DNA from: Flavobacteriaceae bacterium UBA2540
GTDB lineage: Bacteria > Bacteroidota > Bacteroidia > Flavobacteriales > Flavobacteriaceae
Assembly: GCA_002340765.1 (NCBI GenBank)
Contig: DDMS01000025.1
Span: forward strand, 1 to 64,000
DNA: 64,000 nucleotides
Direction of reading: 5' to 3'
Part shown: positions 17,845 through 27,571 of the stretch, one piece after another
Position numbering within the stretch: the stretch's first letter is position 1
How the letters are laid out: every line of letters starts with the position of its first letter
The notes under the pieces: generated by a model
What the model saw: only the letters and a program-made list of their open reading frames with translations
What the model was told of the DNA's origin: nothing
Database searches by the model: none
Position numbers and translations under genes: made by a program

Positions 17845-18732
17845 TTAAGAAAACATTTTAGCAACTTTTACAGCTTTTTTATTTTCTGAATAATCATAAA
17901 AACCTTCTTCTGATTTTACACCCAATTTTCCTGCAACAACCATATTTATTAATAATGGACAAGGTGCATATTTCGGATTTTTAAATCCTTCATACATTAC
18001 ATTTAAAATAGATAAACAAACATCCAACCCAATAAAATCTGCCAATTCCAAAGGTCCCATTGGATGTGCCATTCCCAATTTCATTACAGTATCAATTTCG
18101 TAAACTCCAGCAACGCCATTATATAACGTTTCAATAGATTCGTTGATCATTGGTATCAAAATTCGATTAGCTACAAACCCAGGGTAATCAGTAACTTCTA
18201 TAGGAATTTTGCCTACTTTCTTAGACAAATCGACAATGAATTGTGTTACTTCATCACTCGTATTATAGCCTCTGATAATTTCTATCAATTGCATAATTGG
18301 TACAGGATTCATAAAATGCATGCCAATTACTTTATCAGCTCTATTGGTTGCTGCACCAATTTGAGTAATAGAAATGGAAGAAGTATTTGTCGCCAAAATA
18401 GTGTCATCAGGACATACTTCGTCCAATTCTTTAAAGATTTTAGTTTTTAAAACCACATTCTCAGTTGCAGCTTCAATTACTAAACTCGCATATTTTACAC
18501 CTTTTTTAATGTTTGTAAAAGTGGAAATATTTGACAACGTTTTCGCTTTTTCATCCAACGTTATTTTTTCTTTCGCAACCATTCTATCAAGATTTTTTTC
18601 AATAGTTTCCATTCCACGTTTTAATGCAATTTCACTAACATCAATTAATTGAACATTAAAATTGCATTGAGCAAACGTATGCGCAATGCCATTTCCCATG
18701 GTTCCAGAACCAATTACTGCTATATTTTTCAT
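17845..18732 (-). CDS. 3-hydroxybutyryl-CoA (3-hydroxyacyl-CoA) dehydrogenase
   Basis: A 295-residue single-domain dehydrogenase of full family length. It oxidises 3-hydroxyacyl-CoA with NAD(P), in fatty-acid, butyrate or aromatic-acid catabolism. Motifs: Rossmann GSGTMGNGIAH at the N-terminus, ATNTSSISI, catalytic HFMNPVP, DYPGFVANRIL, and in the C-terminal domain MGPLELADFIGLD. No other beta-oxidation gene is adjacent, so the pathway is open. Upstream, 73 bases away, lies a Gfo/Idh/MocA oxidoreductase gene on the same strand. Confidence 0.93.
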   Translation of the reverse strand: MKNIAVIGSGTMGNGIAHTFAQCNFNVQLIDVSEIALKRGMETIEKNLDRMVAKEKITLDEKAKTLSNISTFTNIKKGVKYASLVIEAATENVVLKTKIFKELDEVCPDDTILATNTSSISITQIGAATNRADKVIGMHFMNPVPIMQLIEIIRGYNTSDEVTQFIVDLSKKVGKIPIEVTDYPGFVANRILIPMINESIETLYNGVAGVYEIDTVMKLGMAHPMGPLELADFIGLDVCLSILNVMYEGFKNPKYAPCPLLINMVVAGKLGVKSEEGFYDYSENKKAVKVAKMFS

Positions 18733-18805
18733 AAAATAGGATTATATTTTTTTTTCTGTTGTTTCTAATGTTAAATCCGTTAAACTTTTTACCATCAACC
18801 AACAA

Positions 18806-19765
18806 CTAAAAACTATCAATCACCATTTGTGCAACTCTCAATGCTTCAGTACCATTACTGATGGTAACAACTGGAGTTGTATTATTATTAATGGCATCTG
18901 CAAAAGTTTCAAGTTCATCTAAAATGGCATTATTTTGTGTTACTATAGGATTGTCAAAATAAATTTGTTTTTGCACACCTTCACCATTTTGTAAAATCAT
19001 GGCATATTCATCAGGAGTTTCAGGAACCTCTTTCATGCGAACAACTTCTGCTTTTTTCTCTAAAAAGTCTACTGAAATGTATGCGTCTTTTTGAAAGAAA
19101 CGAGTTTTACGCATGTTTTTCATTGAAATTCTGCTCGCTGTCAAATTTGCGACACACCCGTTTTCAAATTCAATTCTTGCATTTGCAATATCTGGTGTTT
19201 CAGAAATTACTGAAATTCCACTCGCATACACATTTTTTACTTTCGATTTTACTACCGATAAAATAATATCAATATCATGAATCATCAAATCAAGCACAAC
19301 AGGTACATCAGTTCCTCTTGGATTAAACTCTGCTAATCTGTGAGTTTCAATAAACATTGGATTGTTAATCATGTCTTTTGCTGCTAAAAATGCAGGATTA
19401 AAACGTTCAACGTGACCAACTTGCCCTAAAACATGGTATTGACTTGCCAAAGTTTTGATAGCTTCTGCCTCAATCACTGTTTTAGCAATTGGTTTTTCTA
19501 TGAAAACATGACACCCTTTTTCGATGGCTTTTTTTGCGCATTCAAAATGTGACAAAGTTGGGGTCACTATATCAACAACTTCAACAGCATCAATCAAATC
19601 ATCTATAGAATTAAAAGATTTATAATCAAATTCGGCAATCACTTTTTCGGTATTTTCTTGGGAAGGATCATAAAAACCAACCAATTCATATTTTTCAGAT
19701 TGCTGTAACAAACGTAAATGAATTTTACCTAGATGACCTGCACCTAAAACTCCAACTTTCAACAT
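18806..19765 (-). CDS. Gfo/Idh/MocA family NAD(P)-dependent oxidoreductase
   Basis: A 319-residue cytosolic enzyme. The N-terminal Rossmann domain starts with GVLGAGHLGKIHLRLLQ; the conserved EKPIAK motif near residue 90 carries the catalytic Lys. The C-terminal alpha/beta domain (about 120-319) is of the GFO_IDH_MocA type. Substrates in this family are mostly sugars, inositols and their derivatives; nothing nearby identifies it. TATCTTTG at 19817-19810 on the minus strand is the likely -7 element, so it probably heads a transcript running on into the dehydrogenase gene. Confidence 0.9.
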   Translation of the reverse strand: MLKVGVLGAGHLGKIHLRLLQQSEKYELVGFYDPSQENTEKVIAEFDYKSFNSIDDLIDAVEVVDIVTPTLSHFECAKKAIEKGCHVFIEKPIAKTVIEAEAIKTLASQYHVLGQVGHVERFNPAFLAAKDMINNPMFIETHRLAEFNPRGTDVPVVLDLMIHDIDIILSVVKSKVKNVYASGISVISETPDIANARIEFENGCVANLTASRISMKNMRKTRFFQKDAYISVDFLEKKAEVVRMKEVPETPDEYAMILQNGEGVQKQIYFDNPIVTQNNAILDELETFADAINNNTTPVVTISNGTEALRVAQMVIDSF

Positions 19766-19867
19766 AGATTCTTAATATTAATGAAATTTGCCGAATAAAC
19801 CAACTAAAACAAAGATACAATTTTATAAGAATTTTTATGGAAATATTACTATTTTTAGCTTTTTCAA

Positions 19868-20521
19868 ATGAATATGGGTTTAAAAGATACTGAAAAACAC
19901 CAAGGACTTCGCAATCAATTAGCTAACGTTTTAAAAGCCAAAGGCATTCTTGATGAAAGCGTTTTGCAAGCGATTCGTGTTATTCCAAGACATTTATTTA
20001 TAGATTCTAGTTTTGAGGAACATGCTTATCAAGACAAAGCTTTTCCGATTGCAGCCGGACAAACTATTTCTCAGCCCTTCACAGTGGCATTTCAATCTCA
20101 AACACTTCAAATAAAAAAAGGTGAGAAAGTATTAGAAATTGGAACTGGTTCTGGTTATCAAACTGCAGTTTTATTAGAATTAAAAGCGATTGTTTTTACG
20201 ATTGAAAGACAGGTTGAGTTGTTTAAAAAAGCTTCTTTATTTTTACCAAAATTAGGTTATAAACCAAAGAAATTTATTTTTGGTGATGGCTATAAAGGCT
20301 TGGTTGAAGAAGCTCCTTTTGATAAAATAATTGTAACCGCAGGTGCACCTTTGGTGCCAAAATCGTTTCTTTCTCAGCTAAAAATAGGAGGAATGCTTTT
20401 AATTCCTGTGGGTGAACAAACCCAAATCATGACTTTATACATTAGAAAATCGAACAAAGAATTTGAAAAACATGAATTGGGAGATTTTGCATTTGTTCCT
20501 ATGCTTGAGGAGAAAATTTAA
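19868..20521 (+). CDS. pcm: Protein-L-isoaspartate O-methyltransferase
   Basis: A 217-residue enzyme that methylates damaged L-isoaspartyl residues so they can return to aspartate. Visible: RVIPRHLFID, AGQTISQPFTVAFQS and the SAM-binding motif VLEIGTGSGYQTAVL, then FDKIIVTAGAPLVPKSF and GGMLLIPVG. Full family length, with no signal peptide, so cytosolic. The ATG at 19868 is used; one at 19874 is equally possible. Divergent from the Gfo/Idh/MocA gene. Confidence 0.95.
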   Translation: MNMGLKDTEKHQGLRNQLANVLKAKGILDESVLQAIRVIPRHLFIDSSFEEHAYQDKAFPIAAGQTISQPFTVAFQSQTLQIKKGEKVLEIGTGSGYQTAVLLELKAIVFTIERQVELFKKASLFLPKLGYKPKKFIFGDGYKGLVEEAPFDKIIVTAGAPLVPKSFLSQLKIGGMLLIPVGEQTQIMTLYIRKSNKEFEKHELGDFAFVPMLEEKI

Positions 20522-20555
20522 ATTTTTTATATATAAAACTTATAGCTGAAATCAA

Positions 20556-21401
20556 TTACAAATCTCTTTTTTCAAGTAATTTATAAGATAAAAATATGAA
20601 AATAAATGTCCAAAAAAGTACAATTAAAATTGCTGAAAATTGGACATTGTAATTTTTGGTAAATGATTCAACCATTGTATTAGCTATAGTTCTTACAGCT
20701 CCTAATCTTGAAAATGGTTCTTTAATTAAATTGGTCATTGCTTCTAAAGGTAAAAATTGCATAAACCAATCTACTTTTTCATCAGTATTTTTTGAACCTC
20801 TAAAGTTATAATATAAAAAACCTTTGCAAATTCCTTCGCCAATTAACCAAACCAACATACCTGCAACTGCAAAAGCTGAACGTTTAATGAGGATTCCTAA
20901 AAATAATCCAAAGGAGAAGAACCCTAAAAGTTTTATAAAAAAAGCTAATAAGTATTCTAAATCTGTTGTAATAATTGACAATTCGTTATAATCTGAATAC
21001 ACCAAACCTAAAATCAATGAAACTACAAAAACAAAGATTGTTGAAATCAAAGCAAAAGCTAAAACCATGTAGAATTTTGATAAAATAAATTCTTTTTTGC
21101 TCATGCCATCAATCAAGTTTTGTTTCAATGTTTTGTAACTGTATTCATTCGACATCATGGAAACAATTACCAACAACAAAAAGAATTTTAGAATGGCAGC
21201 AATGTAGGTGCTAAAATGCCAGATATATGGAAAATTAAAAATTCCTGCATCAGCAAGATGTAATTTTAAACTGCCAAATTCGAATTTAATAGCAGCAATT
21301 AATGCTATAGAAGTCAGCAATCCAAAGTAAATGATTGACAATATTTTACTTGCTCTGTTGTATTTTAATTTGTGAAATTCTATGGAAAGTAGTCTAAACA
21401 T
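20556..21401 (-). CDS. ABC-2 type transporter permease
   Basis: A 281-residue inner-membrane protein with six hydrophobic segments and a short cytosolic start (MFRLLSIEFHKLKYNRASK). This is the BcrB/ABC-2 layout, with the typical MMSNEYSYKTLKQNLIDGMSKKEF loop after the second helix (residues about 85-107). It should pair with the ATPase encoded 17 bases upstream to form an exporter. Substrate unknown; relatives handle peptides, lipids or antibiotics, and some take part in gliding or surface export in Flavobacteria. Confidence 0.88.
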   Translation of the reverse strand: MFRLLSIEFHKLKYNRASKILSIIYFGLLTSIALIAAIKFEFGSLKLHLADAGIFNFPYIWHFSTYIAAILKFFLLLVIVSMMSNEYSYKTLKQNLIDGMSKKEFILSKFYMVLAFALISTIFVFVVSLILGLVYSDYNELSIITTDLEYLLAFFIKLLGFFSFGLFLGILIKRSAFAVAGMLVWLIGEGICKGFLYYNFRGSKNTDEKVDWFMQFLPLEAMTNLIKEPFSRLGAVRTIANTMVESFTKNYNVQFSAILIVLFWTFIFIFLSYKLLEKRDL

Positions 21402-21418
21402 GACGTTTGTTTTGGAAG

Positions 21419-22318
21419 TTAATTGTTATTTGTTAAATCTAAAAATTGTTGTTCTAAACTAGGTTTACGTTTCACTAAATGTGACAAAACCAGTCCATTT
21501 TCAAACAAATATTGATTGATTTCTGTCGCAGAAATTGGGTTTTTCAACTTCGCAATTAATAAGTCATGTTCTTGAGAAATAGCACTAATAGCCTCATGAT
21601 TTCCCAAAACACGAATCAATTTTTCTTTGTTTTTATCAATTTTTAACTCCAATAAACCATTTGAAGCAGTCATTTCGTCAACTCTTCCACTATATAATTT
21701 TAAACCTTTTCTGATAACAACCACATGCGAGCAAACTTTTTCAACTTCATCCAAAAGGTGTGAAGCTAATAAAATAGTTGTTCCATTTGCAGCAATTGTT
21801 TTGATTATTTGGCGAATTTCATGAATTCCTTGGGGATCCAAACCATTTGTTGGCTCGTCTAAAATTAAAATTTCAGGATCATTTAACAACGCAGATGCAA
21901 TTGCCAAACGTTGTTTCATACCCAAAGAAAAAGTTTTGAATTTGCTATCTTTTCTCTCAAAAAGATTTACAGTAGTTAATTTTTCATCAATTTTTTCAGT
22001 GGAAATTCCTTTTATTTTACAGATTAATGACAAATTTTGAGCAGCTGTCATGTAAGGATAAAAGTTAGGGCGTTCAATAATTGCACTTACTTTTTTCAGT
22101 GCTTCATGCGTTGAAAGTTTGCCATCAAACCAGGAAAAGTCTCCCGAAGTTCTATTAACAACGTTTAAAATTATGCCTAAAGTGGTTGATTTCCCACTGC
22201 CATTTGGACCCAAAATACCATAAACAGTTCCTTTTTTGATATCAAAAGAAAGATTATTTACTGCATGAACGGCACCGTATTTTTTGTCGAGATTTTTGAT
22301 TGAAAGAATAGTTTCCAA
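21419..22318 (-). CDS. ABC transporter ATP-binding protein (BcrA-like)
   Basis: A 299-residue ATPase. Walker A GPNGSGKST, Q-loop region IIERPNFYP, signature FSLGMKQRLA, Walker B LILDEPTNGLD and switch His in LLASHLLDEV are all intact. The C-terminal 80 residues form the small accessory domain usual in BcrA-type exporters. The gene lies directly before the permease in the same direction, so both form one transporter operon. Confidence 0.93.
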   Translation of the reverse strand: METILSIKNLDKKYGAVHAVNNLSFDIKKGTVYGILGPNGSGKSTTLGIILNVVNRTSGDFSWFDGKLSTHEALKKVSAIIERPNFYPYMTAAQNLSLICKIKGISTEKIDEKLTTVNLFERKDSKFKTFSLGMKQRLAIASALLNDPEILILDEPTNGLDPQGIHEIRQIIKTIAANGTTILLASHLLDEVEKVCSHVVVIRKGLKLYSGRVDEMTASNGLLELKIDKNKEKLIRVLGNHEAISAISQEHDLLIAKLKNPISATEINQYLFENGLVLSHLVKRKPSLEQQFLDLTNNN

Positions 22319-22428
22319 AAAAGGTAGTTTTTAGATAGTTTATATTTAGGACGATTAAAAAATCCCATTGTTACAAAATAACAAATAAAAACTTTCTAAA
22401 AACTTGAAATTAATTAAGATTTTGAAAT

Positions 22429-22941
22429 TTAATATTCAGGATATTCAGAGTCATCAAAATGATCAAAATCTTCGTCAATAAAATCATCATCACTAAATTC
22501 GTCTTCAAAATCACTTCCAAATTCTTCTGCAACAAACTGTTTTTCAGGAGCTTCTTTAGGAATTTCTCCAACAGATAAAATAGTTTTTGGTAAATCTTTA
22601 CTTTTTCCTTGAGAAATTTCTATGACATCAACATAAAAAGTCCACATGTTTAGGAAATCATACACGTATATTAACTTGTCGTTTTCCTCAGGCAAGGTTT
22701 CATTTAAAATGCAATTTTGCATTGAAATGTCTTCGCCAGCTTCAGCCATATTGAATAATGGGATTTCTTCACCTTGATTCCAATTTTCATCAGCTCTATA
22801 AAATGAAGCCATTTCGTGGCCTTCAAATCCAAATGAATTTGCAATAATTGTATGTAAACTTTCAAGATTAATGATATTATCGACCAAAATGGTTCTTATA
22901 ACATCTTCTTCTGTATCTAGGATTGCGCGGATTTTATACAT
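22429..22941 (-). CDS. Plasmid pRiA4b ORF-3-like family protein
   Basis: A 170-residue cytosolic protein. The segment MYKIRAIL, LESLHTIIANSFGF, MASFY and DKLIYVYDFLNMWTFYVDV follow the pattern of the pRiA4b ORF-3 (IS1096 TnpR-like passenger) family, which has no established function. The last 35 residues are strongly acidic (DFEDEFSDDDFIDEDFDHFD). Despite the family name, nothing mobile surrounds it, and this gene looks like a stable resident of the chromosome. It stands alone. Confidence 0.8.
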   Translation of the reverse strand: MYKIRAILDTEEDVIRTILVDNIINLESLHTIIANSFGFEGHEMASFYRADENWNQGEEIPLFNMAEAGEDISMQNCILNETLPEENDKLIYVYDFLNMWTFYVDVIEISQGKSKDLPKTILSVGEIPKEAPEKQFVAEEFGSDFEDEFSDDDFIDEDFDHFDDSEYPEY

Positions 22942-23014
22942 AAATTTTTCAAAAAAAACTTAGCAAAAATACGATAAATTATGTGTAATTTTACCTTTTT
23001 AAAAATGAAAATCT

Positions 23015-23431
23015 TTGAACAAGCAAAAATTATTAGACTCTATAAATCGCCTTTCAAACAACACTTTGATGCAAACGTTGAATATAGAGTTTATAGATGT
23101 TACTGAAGATTCATTGACTGCTAAAATGCCTGTAAATACCAGCGTTCATCAGCCTTTTGGATTGTTACATGGAGGAGCAACAGCAGCTTTAGCAGAAACT
23201 GTTGGAAGTTCCGCTTCTGCACTTTTTGTTGATAATGATACTAAAATAGTGAAAGGAATTGAATTGAATATTAGTCATTTAAAAAGTGTAAAAGAAGGTT
23301 TTGTTTATGGAATTGCAAAGTCAATTCACAAAGGAAAAACAATTCATTTATGGGAAATAAAGATTTTTGATGATGAGAAACATCTGATTTCAATTTGCAA
23401 ACTTACAAATATAGTGTTGGATAAAAAGTAA
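23015..23431 (+). CDS. Hotdog-fold thioesterase, possible DHNA-CoA thioesterase
   Basis: A 138-residue PaaI/EntH-type thioesterase: VHQPFGLLHGGATAALAETVGS is the hotdog helix motif (residues about 46-67) with the catalytic-region Gln/His-Gly-Gly and Glu. Enzymes of this type cleave 1,4-dihydroxy-2-naphthoyl-CoA in menaquinone synthesis, and menF lies one gene downstream, so that role is likely but inferred. The only start giving the expected N-terminus (NKQKLLDSINRLS) is TTG at 23015; the next in-frame ATG (23069) would remove 18 conserved residues. Confidence 0.82.
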   Translation: MNKQKLLDSINRLSNNTLMQTLNIEFIDVTEDSLTAKMPVNTSVHQPFGLLHGGATAALAETVGSSASALFVDNDTKIVKGIELNISHLKSVKEGFVYGIAKSIHKGKTIHLWEIKIFDDEKHLISICKLTNIVLDKK

Positions 23432-23434
23432 GAG

Positions 23435-24295
23435 ATGTTTGAAAGTACTTTTTTAAGTAAATTTTTTAAAGTTTTTATCACGATACTATTTGTGTTATTT
23501 GGATTGTTTTATGGATTATTTTATTTTTTTACCTCTCCAAAATCTGATAAAAAAATTTTAAGTGAGTTTAAAGACGTTGATTTAAAACCAAGAATTACGC
23601 ATCATGATTTCAATAATTTTAAATATAGAAAGCTAATAATTATCAATGATACAGTGTTGCCAACCATTTTTTTTGTTCATGGTACAATTGGCTCATGTGC
23701 TGATTTTATTGAATATATTAAAGATTCAATGGTGTATTCAAAAGCAAATTTTGTGAGTTATGATAGGGTTGGATACAATTATGATGTTCAAAATGAAGTG
23801 CAAGAATCAATCGCTTTTGAAAGAGACATGTTGCAAAGTATCACCAAAGATTTACCTAAAAAAAAGATCGTGGTTGTTGGATATTCTTATGGAGGTCCAA
23901 TTGTTTTAGCAGATACAACTCGTTATAAAAAAGCCGTTTTATTAGCCCCAGCAGTTTTTAGTAGTAAAGAAGTAATGCCTTTGCTTTTAAGTTTTTATAA
24001 GTGGAGAGCAACTCGTTGGTTGATTCCGCCAATTTGGAAACAAGCTTCAAAAAAAAAGTTATCTCACCAAAAAGATTTGAGTGTTTTTGAGAAAAATTGG
24101 AGTCAAAATAAAAACGATATTTTGGTTGTTCATGGTGATAAAGATAAAATTGTTCCTTTTGATAATGCAACATTTCTTAAAACTAAATTTCCAAAAGAAA
24201 AGTTTGATTTAGTTCAAGTGCGAACTGCTGGACATGGTCTTATTTGGAGCAAATATGAGTTTATACTTGAACAATTGATACTTAGTTTGAATTGA
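23435..24295 (+). CDS. Membrane-anchored alpha/beta hydrolase
   Basis: A 286-residue protein. A single hydrophobic helix at about 12-32 anchors it, and the rest is an alpha/beta hydrolase: FVHGTIGSCADF (oxyanion region), GYSYGG (nucleophile Ser), HGDKDKIVP (acid Asp) and GHGLIW (catalytic His). It starts three bases after the thioesterase stop and its stop overlaps the menF start, so all three share a message. MenH, which acts in the same pathway, is also an alpha/beta hydrolase, but it is soluble; the membrane anchor argues against MenH. Substrate unknown. Confidence 0.82.
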   Translation: MFESTFLSKFFKVFITILFVLFGLFYGLFYFFTSPKSDKKILSEFKDVDLKPRITHHDFNNFKYRKLIIINDTVLPTIFFVHGTIGSCADFIEYIKDSMVYSKANFVSYDRVGYNYDVQNEVQESIAFERDMLQSITKDLPKKKIVVVGYSYGGPIVLADTTRYKKAVLLAPAVFSSKEVMPLLLSFYKWRATRWLIPPIWKQASKKKLSHQKDLSVFEKNWSQNKNDILVVHGDKDKIVPFDNATFLKTKFPKEKFDLVQVRTAGHGLIWSKYEFILEQLILSLN

Positions 24296-25353
24296 AAATC
24301 TTTGCAAAAATAGAAAATTCGTATCAAAAAAAACAACCATTTGTTGTTTATAGAAAACCGGAATCCACTGACATTGCTGGTTTTTTTCAAAAAAATGATT
24401 TGTTAAATGTTCTAAATGATTTCTCTGAAAGCGGATTTGTTTTTGCGCCTTTTGATTCATCAAAAAAAACAATTTTTTTTCCAGAAAATGATACTGACTT
24501 TATTTCAGAAAAACTTCATTTTGATTATTTAAAAAATAAAGAAAATGTTTTCGAAGAGAATTCAATTCAAAGAGAAAATCATTTAAAAGTTGTTCAAAAT
24601 GCCATTGATGAAATTGCAAATGGAACCTTTAAAAAAGTCGTTATTTCAAGAAATGAAGTTATAAAATTGAATGATTTTAATCTTGTTGAGGTGTATCAAA
24701 AATTACTTCAAAATTATCCAACCGCGTTTGTATATATTTGGTTTCATCCAAAAGTTGGTTTGTGGTTAGGTGCAACCCCAGAAACGCTTTTAAAGATTGA
24801 AAATTTGGATTTTGAAACCATGTCTTTGGCAGGAACTCAAACCGCAAACAATCTGGATAATGTAGTTTGGCAACAAAAAGAGCTCATTGAACAAGGTTTA
24901 GTGACGGATTTTATCCAAAATCAATTAAAAAACCTTGCATGGAATTTAAAAATAAGCCCTATTGAAACCATAAAAGCTGGAAATTTATTTCACTTGAGAA
25001 CGAAAGTTTCAGGAAAATTAAATACCGAAAACTCAGTTCTTAAAGATTTAATTGAAGCCTTGCACCCAACTCCAGCAGTTTGTGGATTGCCAAGAAATGA
25101 ATCAAAAAAATATATCCTTGAAAACGAAAATTATGACAGGGAATTTTATACAGGATTTTTAGGAGAATTGAATTTAAAAAACACTAATTCAGATGTGAAA
25201 AAATCAATGCTTTACGTGAACTTACGTTGCATGAAAATAACCAAAATGACTGCAAATTTGTTTATTGGAGGAGGAATTATAAAAGACAGTAATCCAGAAA
25301 AAGAATGGCAAGAAACAGTTTCAAAGAGTAAAACAATGAAACTTGTTTTATAA
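24292..25353 (+). CDS. menF: Isochorismate synthase (chorismate-binding enzyme)
   Basis: A 353-residue chorismate-utilising enzyme that makes isochorismate for menaquinone. Motifs: KKVVISRNEVI, FVYIWFHPKVGLWLGATPE, MSLAGTQ, HLRTKVSG, LHPTPAVCGLP and YTGFLGE. The length is shorter than E. coli MenF but normal for Bacteroidetes. The start is TTG at 24292, whose last two bases overlap the TGA of the upstream gene (TTGA), pointing to translational coupling; no ATG exists before the conserved core. menD is not within the next genes. Confidence 0.9.
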   Translation: MKIFAKIENSYQKKQPFVVYRKPESTDIAGFFQKNDLLNVLNDFSESGFVFAPFDSSKKTIFFPENDTDFISEKLHFDYLKNKENVFEENSIQRENHLKVVQNAIDEIANGTFKKVVISRNEVIKLNDFNLVEVYQKLLQNYPTAFVYIWFHPKVGLWLGATPETLLKIENLDFETMSLAGTQTANNLDNVVWQQKELIEQGLVTDFIQNQLKNLAWNLKISPIETIKAGNLFHLRTKVSGKLNTENSVLKDLIEALHPTPAVCGLPRNESKKYILENENYDREFYTGFLGELNLKNTNSDVKKSMLYVNLRCMKITKMTANLFIGGGIIKDSNPEKEWQETVSKSKTMKLVL

Positions 25354-25424
25354 AAAAAATCAAAAACGATGATGTTTTTTGTTTTTAATAATGATATTTA
25401 TATCTTTCAACTAAAATATATCCT

Positions 25425-27452
25425 TTGCAAAACATTGTAATTATTTATATGATATTGGCGTTGTTATTGAGCTTTTCAATAGCTTATTTTCAATATTATT
25501 TCAGAGAAAAAAACACACATAAAATTACCATAATTTTGTTTTTTTTGAGGGTTTTTAGTGTTTTTATGATGCTGATTTTACTTATCAATCTAATTATTGA
25601 AAACGAAGTTTACACGAATGAAAAACCAATTCTTTCTTTGTTGATAGACAACTCCAAATCCATTGATTTTTTAAAAGAGAGTAAAAATGTTTCTGATTTG
25701 TTATCGGAATTCAACTCAAATACCAAAATCAATAATAAATTTTCACAAAATCAATTTCAGTTCGGAAAAGGGTTGGATGTTTTGGACAGTCTCACTTTTC
25801 AGGACAATAAAACCGATATTTACAATGCCATTTCTGAAGTTCAAAAACTGAATGCTGATAAAATAGCTCCAATTATTTTAGTAACTGATGGAAATCAAAC
25901 AATTGGTTCTGATTATGAATTTCTGAATTCAAAACAACCTATTTATCCTATTGTTGTTGGTGATACAACTCAATATTCTGATGTGAAAATTACCAAATTA
26001 AATGTCAATAAATATAGTTTTCTCAATAATCAATTTCCTGTAGAAGTATTAATGAATTATGAAGGCAAAGAAAAAGTAACGACCGAATTTAGAATTACGT
26101 CTGAAGGAAAGACAATTTTTAGAGAAAATATAAGTTTTTCAGCCCAAAAAAATACGGTTACTATTTCAACGAAAATCAACTCAAATTCATTGGGAGTGAA
26201 TTTTTATGAGGCAAGCATTCAAAAAATTGAAAACGAAAAAAACACTAAAAACAACTCAAAAATGTTCTCTGTAGAAGTGATTGACGAGCAAATAAAAGTG
26301 CTTATTTTAACGTCAATTTTACATCCTGATTTGGGAGTTTTAAAAAAAGCAATTGAAAGCAACAAACAGCGTTCAGCTACTATTTCATTAATTAATGATT
26401 TTAAAAATCAAATTAATGATTTTCAATTAATCATACTGTATCAAGTAAATAATAAATTTGAACAAATACTTAATGAAATAAACACTAAAAAAATACCTTT
26501 TCTCTTTATTTCTGGTGCAAAAACTGATTGGAATTTTGTTAATAATCAGCAATTAGGTTTTAAAAAAATAGCCATCAATCAGACTGAAAATTATGGGGTG
26601 ATAAACAATGAAGCATTCATGATGTTTCAGCAAAATAATATTGGTTTTGATGATTTCCCACCTTTAAAAGATTTCTTTGGCGAACTCATTATTGATAAAG
26701 AATTTCAGGTTTTACTATTCCAAAATATCAACGGAATTCAAACTTCAAATCCGTTGTTGGCAATTTTTAATAATGATAATCATAAATTTGCAACACTCTT
26801 TGGAGAAGGAATTTGGAAATGGCGTTCAGCAAGTTTTTTAAATAACAATTCTTTTGAAGATTTTGACGCTTTTATTGTTAATTTGGTTGCTTATTTAGCT
26901 TCTACTAAAAAAAGAGATAGACTAGAAGTGAGTGCTGAAAGTTTATTTCCTTCAAACTCAATCATTAATATATCAGCTTTTTATTCTGATAGTAATAATA
27001 AATTTGATCCAAGAGCGTCTTTGGAAATTGTCATCAAAAATACAACCACGAATGAAACTATCAAGTTTCCTTTTTCATTGGTGAACAATGCTTATCATGC
27101 TACATTTGAAAATCTGAACTCTGGAAAATATGAGTATCAAGTAGCAGTTTTAGTTGAAAATATATTTAAAAATGGACGATTTGTAGTTACTGATTATCAA
27201 ATTGAAGAACAGTTTAGCAGAGCGAATTTTGAAAAACTTATGAAACTGGCTTTAAATTCTGGTGGGAAAGTGTTTTTCGTAAATCAATCAAATAATTTAA
27301 TTGATGAATTGCTTGAAAATGAATCTTTTTATACGGTTCAAAAATCAATTAAAAAACAGCAAAGTTTATTGGATTTGAAATGGATTTTATATTTTATCAT
27401 TGCATTTTTAAGTATTGAATGGTTCATCAGAAAATATATTGGTAAGATTTAA
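25425..27452 (+). CDS. Membrane protein with von Willebrand factor A-like domain
   Basis: A 675-residue protein. Two N-terminal membrane helices (about 5-22 and 35-58) are followed by a VWA domain starting near residue 70 with LLIDNSKSIDF, a DxSxS metal site, and ILVTDGNQTIGS. Then come beta-rich extracytoplasmic regions and one C-terminal helix (ILYFIIAFLSIEWFIRKY). The layout is that of uncharacterised Bacteroidetes VWA proteins related to the BatA/BatB group. The start is TTG at 25425 or ATG at 25449; the first keeps the full first helix. It is followed by a prohibitin-type gene with its own promoter. Confidence 0.82.
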   Translation: MQNIVIIYMILALLLSFSIAYFQYYFREKNTHKITIILFFLRVFSVFMMLILLINLIIENEVYTNEKPILSLLIDNSKSIDFLKESKNVSDLLSEFNSNTKINNKFSQNQFQFGKGLDVLDSLTFQDNKTDIYNAISEVQKLNADKIAPIILVTDGNQTIGSDYEFLNSKQPIYPIVVGDTTQYSDVKITKLNVNKYSFLNNQFPVEVLMNYEGKEKVTTEFRITSEGKTIFRENISFSAQKNTVTISTKINSNSLGVNFYEASIQKIENEKNTKNNSKMFSVEVIDEQIKVLILTSILHPDLGVLKKAIESNKQRSATISLINDFKNQINDFQLIILYQVNNKFEQILNEINTKKIPFLFISGAKTDWNFVNNQQLGFKKIAINQTENYGVINNEAFMMFQQNNIGFDDFPPLKDFFGELIIDKEFQVLLFQNINGIQTSNPLLAIFNNDNHKFATLFGEGIWKWRSASFLNNNSFEDFDAFIVNLVAYLASTKKRDRLEVSAESLFPSNSIINISAFYSDSNNKFDPRASLEIVIKNTTTNETIKFPFSLVNNAYHATFENLNSGKYEYQVAVLVENIFKNGRFVVTDYQIEEQFSRANFEKLMKLALNSGGKVFFVNQSNNLIDELLENESFYTVQKSIKKQQSLLDLKWILYFIIAFLSIEWFIRKYIGKI

Positions 27453-27518
27453 AGGGAAAACTAATCAAATATTGAAGTAATCATTAACGATTACTTTAAT
27501 AAGTAAACAAGCATTCAT

Positions 27519-27550
27519 TTTGTGTTTGAATTATATAAGTCGTATATTTG
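27519..27550 (+). promoter_or_regulatory. Promoter of the prohibitin gene
   Basis: TTTG (27519-27522), a 20-base spacer, then TATATTTG (27543-27550) match the Bacteroidetes consensus. Predicted transcription starts near 27557, so the upstream in-frame TTG at 27548 cannot be the start codon and the ATG at 27572 is used. Confidence 0.7.
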
Positions 27551-27571
27551 AACAAATTTAAAATATTAAAT

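Noticed and set aside
23435..24295. Assignment of the alpha/beta hydrolase as MenH
   Set aside because: Its position suggests it, but the N-terminal membrane anchor does not fit soluble MenH.
27548..27571. TTG start eight codons upstream for the prohibitin
   Set aside because: The codon lies inside the -7 promoter element.
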